Shown piece after piece: positions 58,991-64,000 of a stretch of DNA of 64,000 bases. The stretch comes from an uncultured Collinsella sp. (GTDB taxonomy: Bacteria; Actinomycetota; Coriobacteriia; Coriobacteriales; Coriobacteriaceae). The DNA lies in NCBI GenBank assembly GCA_902491565.1, contig CABUIE010000003.1, forward strand, positions 62,001-126,000, in the 5' to 3' direction. The first letter of the stretch is position 1. Every line of letters starts with the position of its first letter. The notes under the pieces were generated by a model. It made no database searches, was not told the origin of the DNA, and worked only from the letters and a program-made list of their open reading frames with translations. A program made the position numbers and the translations under genes.

Positions 58991-58991
58991 C

Positions 58992-61436
58992 TTAGGCGTG
59001 GTCGCGCCAGTCGAGAACGCGCTGCTTCATGCCTTCGATGTCGAGCACGCCTTCGGCAAAGCCCTTGCGCACGAGCTCTTCGGGAACGAACTCATCGTAA
59101 CGATCAAAGTAAGGCACCTCGCCGGGATAGACGAGCTCGATGGGATCGAAGTCCTTCTCGGCCTCGGCGGCGAGCACCTTAAAGAACGTCTCCTCGTCGG
59201 CCTTCATCTTAAACTGCATAAAGTACGGGCGTGATGGGTCGAGTCCGCGAAGGCCAAGCTCCGCGGCACATTTAATCTTGAGCATACGTTCGAGCGCCAG
59301 AAAGGCGTAGCTGCCCAGCCAGGGGAAGAGTACCCAGGTGTCGCCGCCCAGGTTGATAAGCGGTTTAGTTCCCGCGCCCGAAATCTCGGCGGTATGACGA
59401 GCCTGTGCAAGGCGTGCCCGTGCGTTGCCCATGAGGTACGGATACGCCGCGTGCTCGTTGAGCGCTTGGCGCATGCGTTCGAGTACGTGTGTATTGATGT
59501 CACCGGGGCAATCGCCAAAGTAGGCCGGCACGCGGCCCTTGACCTGCGTGGCAAAGACGGTATGACGCTTCCAGTCCACTTCCTCGACGATCCAGCAATG
59601 GCCCGCGATGGCGATGCGCTCGCCAGGTGGTGGCGGGTTGACAATCGTGCCCAACTCGGCCGACTCGCTGCGAACGGTGAACTCCTCGTTTTCCTGGAAC
59701 ACAGCGTAAAACTTAAAGTTGTTAATGATGCGCTCACCCGCGAGGCCCACGATGAGCCCGCCGCTCTCGGTGACCTGGATGTGGTCGATCTTGATGAGGT
59801 GGCGCAGCAGTACGCGATAGTCATCGGCCGAGACGCGGTGGAAATAGCTCAGCGTGAGCACGCGCTGAGCAAGCTCGGCCGGTGTGAACTCGCCGGTGCT
59901 GGCGAGCGTCGACATGGTCTGGTGATAGAGCAAACTGTAGGGGAGTCGATCGAGTTCGGGCGGCTCGACCCACTTTTCCTCGCGATAGAGTTGTACGAGC
60001 GCGATGCCCTGCAGGAGCTTCCACGGGATGGTCTCGGGCGTCATCGTGCGCGGCTCGGGCTCTTCCTCGCGCATAACAAACCACATCTCGGGCGGAAGAT
60101 CGCGGCGTCCCGTGCGGCCCATTCGCTGCAAAAAGGAGCTGACGGTAAACGGCGCATCGATCTGGAACGCACGCTCCAGACGGCCGATATCGATACCGAG
60201 CTCCAGCGTAGAGGTGGTGACGGTTGTCTGTGCCTGCTCCTCATCGCGCATGAGTTCCTCGGCCGTCTCGCGCAACGATGCCGAAAGATTGCCGTGATGA
60301 ATGAGGAAACGGTCGGGCTCGTGCCGGTTCTCGCAGTAGCTACGCAGCATGGAGCACACGGCCTCTGCCTCCTCGCGCGAGTTGGCAAAGACCAGGCACT
60401 TGCGGCCGCGCGTATGCTCAAAGATATAGCCCATACCGGGGTCGGCGTTGTCGGGCGCCGTGTCGGTGGGGTTGAGAAGCGCCTGCTCGGTCGCTCGTGG
60501 GATGTCGACTTCGCCCTCGGGGGCCGAGGAAGTGCGACGGTCTTTGGGAGCGGCTTTGCCCCGTGCCCGTTCGCGATGTTGACGGCGCTCCTCTTGTGTG
60601 AGCTGTCCGCTGTGACGCATGTCTTGGGCGCCGGCGGGCAGTGCCGCGGATGCCGCCGCCTCGATGCGCTCGCACGCAAGCACTTCGGCCTCTTGAGGAC
60701 CTGTGCCCATGAATCCCCGTTGCTGTGCCTGGGGGCCCGAGTTGTAGAAGTGCTCCATGGAGATGCGCCACACGCGGCGCGGCTCTTCAAAGCGTGGGAT
60801 AACGCAGTCGCGCCCCGTTCCCTGTGAGAGAAAGGCACCCGTGCGCTCGGGGTCGCCGATGGTGGCCGAAAGGCCAATGCGTCGAGGTTGCACGCCGGCC
60901 ATGCGCGAGAGTCGCTCGATAAGGCAGAGCGTCTGCCCGCCACGGTCGCCGCGCATGAGCGAGTGGACCTCATCGATGACCACATAGCGCAGGTCGCAAA
61001 ACATGCGCGGGATCGCCATGTGCTTATGGATTAAGAGCGCCTCGAGTGACTCGGGCGTAATCTGCAAGATGCCGTTCGGTTTTTTGATGAGCTTAGCCTT
61101 GTGCGACTGCGAGACATCGCCATGCCAGTGCCAGACAGGGATATCGGCCTCTTCGCACAGGTCATTGAGACGGACGAACTGATCATTGATGAGTGCCTTG
61201 AGGGGGCCAATGTAGAGGGCACCAACGCTTGCGGGCGGGTTCTCCCAAAACTCGGTCAGGATGGGAAAGAAGGCCGCTTCGGTTTTGCCGGAAGCTGTGG
61301 ATGCCGTTAGGAGCACATTGTCTTGTGTGTTAAAGATGGCGTCTGCCGCCGCAACCTGGATAGAGCGCAGGCTCTCCCAATCGTGGGAGTAGATGAAGTC
61401 TTGGATAAACGGGGCGTAGCGGTCAAAGGCGTTCAC
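58992..61436 (-). CDS. Lhr-like DEAD/DEAH helicase, BrxHI-like
   Basis: An 814-residue superfamily 2 helicase. GTG 61436 follows GAGAGGAGGCCCC; the longer frame begins in the repeat region. Walker A is LLTASTASGKTEAAFF near residue 45, motif II is VVIDEVHSLMRGDRGGQ, III is IGLSATIGDPE, V is TSTLELGIDIG and VI is FLQRMGRTGRR. This pattern is that of Lhr-type helicases, including the BrxHI helicase of BREX type 2 systems. Downstream of the core is a long region ending QRVLDWRDHA. It is the last gene of a TerB / DUF2791 ATPase / helicase set. A DNA-unwinding role in phage defence or repair is inferred from the context. Confidence 0.9.
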   Translation of the reverse strand: MNAFDRYAPFIQDFIYSHDWESLRSIQVAAADAIFNTQDNVLLTASTASGKTEAAFFPILTEFWENPPASVGALYIGPLKALINDQFVRLNDLCEEADIPVWHWHGDVSQSHKAKLIKKPNGILQITPESLEALLIHKHMAIPRMFCDLRYVVIDEVHSLMRGDRGGQTLCLIERLSRMAGVQPRRIGLSATIGDPERTGAFLSQGTGRDCVIPRFEEPRRVWRISMEHFYNSGPQAQQRGFMGTGPQEAEVLACERIEAAASAALPAGAQDMRHSGQLTQEERRQHRERARGKAAPKDRRTSSAPEGEVDIPRATEQALLNPTDTAPDNADPGMGYIFEHTRGRKCLVFANSREEAEAVCSMLRSYCENRHEPDRFLIHHGNLSASLRETAEELMRDEEQAQTTVTTSTLELGIDIGRLERAFQIDAPFTVSSFLQRMGRTGRRDLPPEMWFVMREEEPEPRTMTPETIPWKLLQGIALVQLYREEKWVEPPELDRLPYSLLYHQTMSTLASTGEFTPAELAQRVLTLSYFHRVSADDYRVLLRHLIKIDHIQVTESGGLIVGLAGERIINNFKFYAVFQENEEFTVRSESAELGTIVNPPPPGERIAIAGHCWIVEEVDWKRHTVFATQVKGRVPAYFGDCPGDINTHVLERMRQALNEHAAYPYLMGNARARLAQARHTAEISGAGTKPLINLGGDTWVLFPWLGSYAFLALERMLKIKCAAELGLRGLDPSRPYFMQFKMKADEETFFKVLAAEAEKDFDPIELVYPGEVPYFDRYDEFVPEELVRKGFAEGVLDIEGMKQRVLDWRDHA

Positions 61437-61519
61437 GGGGCCTCCTCTCAAAAACGAATCTCTCAACGCGGCTGGCAACGGCTTGCTGCATTACAGTCTC
61501 AACGTTCGCCCAGATAAAA

Positions 61520-61552
61520 CCTGCCAAAATAAACCTGTCCCTTTTTGGCAGG
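61520..61552. repeat. 33-bp palindromic repeat, copy 2 (inverted)
   Basis: Exact reverse complement of the sequence at 3660-3692. It lies in the 116-base gap between the ATPase and helicase genes and directly abuts the ATPase stop codon. Confidence 0.9.
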
Positions 61553-62857
61553 TTAGATGGTGAATTCGGCGAAGTTACGGTCGCCGCCTGCGGTGCCGGT
61601 GTCGCCTGTTGCTGCTGCCGGCACCAGCGCGTCGCCGCCGACGCTTTGCAGCAGCTCGGCTACGTTGGCGTCGGGGTTTTGGCATAGGATGTCGAGCAGC
61701 TCGATAAAGTCGCGAATGACTTCACGCGGCGTCAGATGTGTGTCGGCTCCCACACGACCGAACTCGATCTTGAGGAAGTCCACCAAGTCGTTCTCGGTAA
61801 GCGTGGGCGTCCAGCCAAAGTAGCCGGCGTGAATTTGCATGAGTTTTTCGATCAGCACCAGCAGCTCCTCGTAGGTGAGTGGCTGCAGACGGATGATGGG
61901 CGCGAGCATGTCCTTAAGGTCCTCGCGTGCAAAGCGGCCTTGAGCGAGTCGGCTGCGCAGGGCCTCGTAGGAGAACACGCCGCGGCGGCGGTCTTCGATG
62001 GAGGTTGGCGTGCCGCCCATGATCATGCCCAGGTACTGCGCCTTGCCCTGGAGTGTGTCGTTGTACATGGTCAGGATCTTCTCGTAGTTGTACTGGCGCG
62101 TGATCGCGTTGGGAATCTTATACAGATTCACGAGCTCGTCGATGAGCACCAACATACCCTTGTAGCCGCTGCAGACCAAAAAACGCGCGATGAGCTTAAC
62201 GTAGTCGTACCAGTCGTCATCGCTGATGATGGTCGAGGAGCCCAGCTCGGCGCGAGCCTCGCTCTTGGTACGGTATTCGCCGCGGATCCATTTGGTCACG
62301 CGGCTCATGGCTTCTTCGTCGCCCTCGGATACGGCCGTGCGATAGCGGCGGAGCATGCGGGTGAAGTCGAAGCCGTGGACCATTTCCTCGAGCGGGGCCA
62401 GTTGGGCATTGACGACCGACTCGTCGACGTCGGCGTACGAGGCGACCCAGCGATCAAGAATAAGGTTGAGCGCACCGCCCTCGGGGCGCGTCTTGGTCGA
62501 TATATTGCGTATGAGCTCGCGGTAGGTGGCAAGGCCCTGCCCCTGCCCGCCCTGCAGACGGCGCTCGGGGGATAAGTCTGCATCGGCGACGACGAATCCC
62601 TCACCCATGGCGTGCGTGCGGATGGTCTGGAGCAAAAAGCTCTTGCCGGCGCCGTAACGACCGACCAGAAAGCGGAAGCTCGCACCACCGTCGGCGATGA
62701 GACTCAGATCGGTGAGCAGGGCGCGGATCTCGACCTCGCGCCCTACGGTAATGTAGGGAAGGCCGATGCGCGGGACCACGCCGCCCTTGAGCGAGTTGAG
62801 AATGACGGCAGCGACGCGCTTGGGCACGCGGGGTGCTGCGGATGCGGTATCACTCAT
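61553..62857 (-). CDS. DUF2791 ATPase, BREX BrxD/BrxC-like
   Basis: A 434-residue P-loop ATPase of the DUF2791 family, which includes BREX ATPases BrxC and BrxD. It has an N-terminal VAAVILNSLKGGVVPRIGLP, Walker A in LVGRYGAGKSFLLQTI near residue 70, and Walker B in GMLVLIDELVNLYKI near 240. Further motifs are YEKILTMYNDTLQG and LTPREVIRDFIELLDIL. Its start overlaps the end of the TerB gene by eight bases, and the helicase follows after a repeat. The three form an operon. BREX hallmark genes PglX and PglZ are not visible, though more genes may lie beyond the right edge. Confidence 0.9.
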   Translation of the reverse strand: MSDTASAAPRVPKRVAAVILNSLKGGVVPRIGLPYITVGREVEIRALLTDLSLIADGGASFRFLVGRYGAGKSFLLQTIRTHAMGEGFVVADADLSPERRLQGGQGQGLATYRELIRNISTKTRPEGGALNLILDRWVASYADVDESVVNAQLAPLEEMVHGFDFTRMLRRYRTAVSEGDEEAMSRVTKWIRGEYRTKSEARAELGSSTIISDDDWYDYVKLIARFLVCSGYKGMLVLIDELVNLYKIPNAITRQYNYEKILTMYNDTLQGKAQYLGMIMGGTPTSIEDRRRGVFSYEALRSRLAQGRFAREDLKDMLAPIIRLQPLTYEELLVLIEKLMQIHAGYFGWTPTLTENDLVDFLKIEFGRVGADTHLTPREVIRDFIELLDILCQNPDANVAELLQSVGGDALVPAAATGDTGTAGGDRNFAEFTI

Positions 62858-64000
62858 GGTCTAGGTATCCTCTCACGTCTGCTTCGTAGTCCTCAATAAT
62901 CTGCGGCCCTGCCGCGCTAAATTCAATTACGGTGTCGCCCACCAGGTCAAAGAGCGCCTCGTTGATGGTATCGACGAGCATGTCCTCGCTCTGTCCCGAG
63001 TGCGCCACTGCCGATGTCGCTTGCGCTGCGTTTTGCTCGAGCAGTGCGCGAAGGAAGGCATCTGCGGCGGGCGCGAGTTCGTTTGTGGCGTCAGCGGGCG
63101 CAGCAGCTGCGAACGCGGGCGTCGGCGCGAGAAGCGGTGCCACGACACCAAACTGTTCGGTGGATATGGTCGGCTCGTCGGTCAAGTCCTGCCGAATGGG
63201 TGCCACGACCGGTTCGACAATCGCGTCGGTTACGGGCTCGGCTTCCGGTTGCCCTGAGTCCGCTGCCTCGGCTTCTGCGGATGCGTCGTCCTCGCGTTCC
63301 TCATCGATCAAAAGCGCTTCGCGCGTTTGCGCGGCGGCGCTCCGAATGTGCCCCAGCTGGCTCAAATCGATATCGATCTTGATGGGCTGGTGTGCGGCGT
63401 CCCACGAAAGCCATGCCATGATCTCGTCATCGATGATCTTGGCCAGATATTTGGGGACCTTCTCCTCCTTCAGGGGGTGGGTGGGGTCTAGGGCCAGGCG
63501 TAGGCGTTGGTCGCAGGCGCGCATCATCTCACCAAGCTTGCTGCTTTTTTGCCTGCTGCCGTGAATTCGCATGCATTCCCAAAAGCCGTTTTGGCAGCGG
63601 TAGATGTGAATGGGGTTCAGGCGATATTCGCAGTCCTCGTGGCGCTCGGGCGCAAAGAATACGGCCGAGGCAAACATGGTGTAGGGCATGGCCGTCTCCT
63701 CCCCAAATAAGCTCGCCACGATGTCGGTCTTTCGGTGCGTGTCATAGTAGCGCGCCATACGGACATACACGGCGCACGCCACGTGGCGCAGATCGCGGTG
63801 GTGGCTGCGGTCGAGCCGCGAGTTACTTAGGTTGTACGTGGAGAGGGCGTTGATGGCGGCCATGAGTCGCTCCTCGCGCACCTCATCGGGCGGAAGGGGG
63901 AGCGTGGGCTCGGAGGTTTTGCGACGCTTAGGGGTCTGGCCGGACGGTGCCGGTGCTGGTACAAGGTCTCGTGCCGCGCGCCGCAGCTCGATAAGGGCGT
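62850..64000 (-). CDS. TerB_N/TerB_C-like protein, start beyond window
   Basis: At least 383 residues; the frame is open to the right edge, so the N-terminus is missing. The visible N-terminal part (AALSTYNLSN-like helices, then HHRDLRHVACAVYVRMARYY and FFAPERHEDCEYRLNPIHIY) resembles the TerB_N region. A Pro/Glu/Ala-rich linker follows. The end, MLVDTINEALFDLVGDTVIE then FSAAGPQIIEDYEADVRGYL, is a clear TerB_C domain. Such proteins accompany DUF2791 ATPases and helicases in putative stress or phage-defence modules. The eight-base overlap with the ATPase gene shows coupled expression. Confidence 0.82.
   Translation of the reverse strand, partial: ALIELRRAARDLVPAPAPSGQTPKRRKTSEPTLPLPPDEVREERLMAAINALSTYNLSNSRLDRSHHRDLRHVACAVYVRMARYYDTHRKTDIVASLFGEETAMPYTMFASAVFFAPERHEDCEYRLNPIHIYRCQNGFWECMRIHGSRQKSSKLGEMMRACDQRLRLALDPTHPLKEEKVPKYLAKIIDDEIMAWLSWDAAHQPIKIDIDLSQLGHIRSAAAQTREALLIDEEREDDASAEAEAADSGQPEAEPVTDAIVEPVVAPIRQDLTDEPTISTEQFGVVAPLLAPTPAFAAAAPADATNELAPAADAFLRALLEQNAAQATSAVAHSGQSEDMLVDTINEALFDLVGDTVIEFSAAGPQIIEDYEADVRGYLDHE

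Larger units (their letters stand above)
58516..58991. other. AT-rich non-coding stretch with hairpins
   Basis: No convincing gene; a 90-codon minus-strand frame (58680-58952) has poor codon usage. It holds a terminator-like hairpin after the small ORF (TTCCCG.ACGTCT / AGACGT.CGGGAA, 58523-58559), a CCCCTT/AAGGGG pair near 58795-58820, the inverted repeat at 58855-58945 and the direct repeats at 58942-58990. It is markedly AT-richer than the flanking genes. Confidence 0.6.

Noticed and set aside
1..64000. tRNA or rRNA genes
   Set aside because: I looked through the intergenic gaps for T-loop GGTTCGANTCC and CCA-type ends and for rRNA landmarks and saw none. A tRNAscan or Rfam run would be decisive.

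Overview
The window looks like chromosomal DNA of a Collinsella-type gut actinobacterium (Coriobacteriia). This rests on the GC-rich codon use, strong GGAGG ribosome-binding sites with GTG starts, a bile-salt-hydrolase-type enzyme, an LAATG surface anchor and the overall gene set. The assignment is inference. I see no rRNA, tRNA, CRISPR array or prophage.

Layout. 1-8.3 kb: the start of a GGDEF gene, a patatin-like lipase, a TPP-riboswitch-controlled thiM/thiamine-binding/thiE operon, a HAD phosphatase with a LysR gene, a MetE-like methyltransferase behind a LysR-type operator, and a uracil permease. 8.3-16.4 kb: an esterase, two tandem paralogous surface proteins whose duplication carried along the tail of the neighbouring purine permease, a deformylase-like protein without the catalytic Glu, and a bile salt hydrolase. 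16.4-31 kb: Kup, a DMT exporter with divergent LysR, an HTH-aminotransferase fusion, an amidohydrolase/ceramidase-like/PTS cluster, LysR, a second deformylase and an MFS pump. 31-35.3 kb: an RGG-tailed wHTH protein, large inverted repeats, and pdxST with divergent pdxR.

35.3-40.6 kb is the main accessory island. It holds two copies of a 121-bp repeat ending in AAAGTCTACTCACTT on either side of an orphan PD-(D/E)XK-like gene. The second copy is split by an IS110 element, which is itself split by an IS21 element. A third copy lies at 50.2 kb. Aligning the three copies fixes the IS110 insertion site almost to the base. The outer IS110 ends would form a TTGACA-17-GATAAT promoter if circularised.

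40.6-57 kb: reverse rubrerythrin, an alcohol/aldehyde dehydrogenase pair, a HIRAN protein, a phosphoesterase, a DUF2130 nuclease-like protein, a Ski2-like helicase, TrmB, a Trm9-like methyltransferase, an XRE/DUF4097 pair, Elp3 and a spermidine-synthase-like protein. 57-59 kb is an AT-richer island with an MFS gene, a broken small ORF and structured non-coding DNA. 59-64 kb is a TerB / DUF2791 ATPase / Lhr-like helicase module resembling parts of BREX systems, running off the right edge.

The most unusual themes are small palindromic elements sitting at gene 3' ends and supplying stop codons, the nested IS110/IS21, a possible bacterial Elp3-Trm9-like wobble-uridine pathway, and the TerB-ATPase-helicase module.
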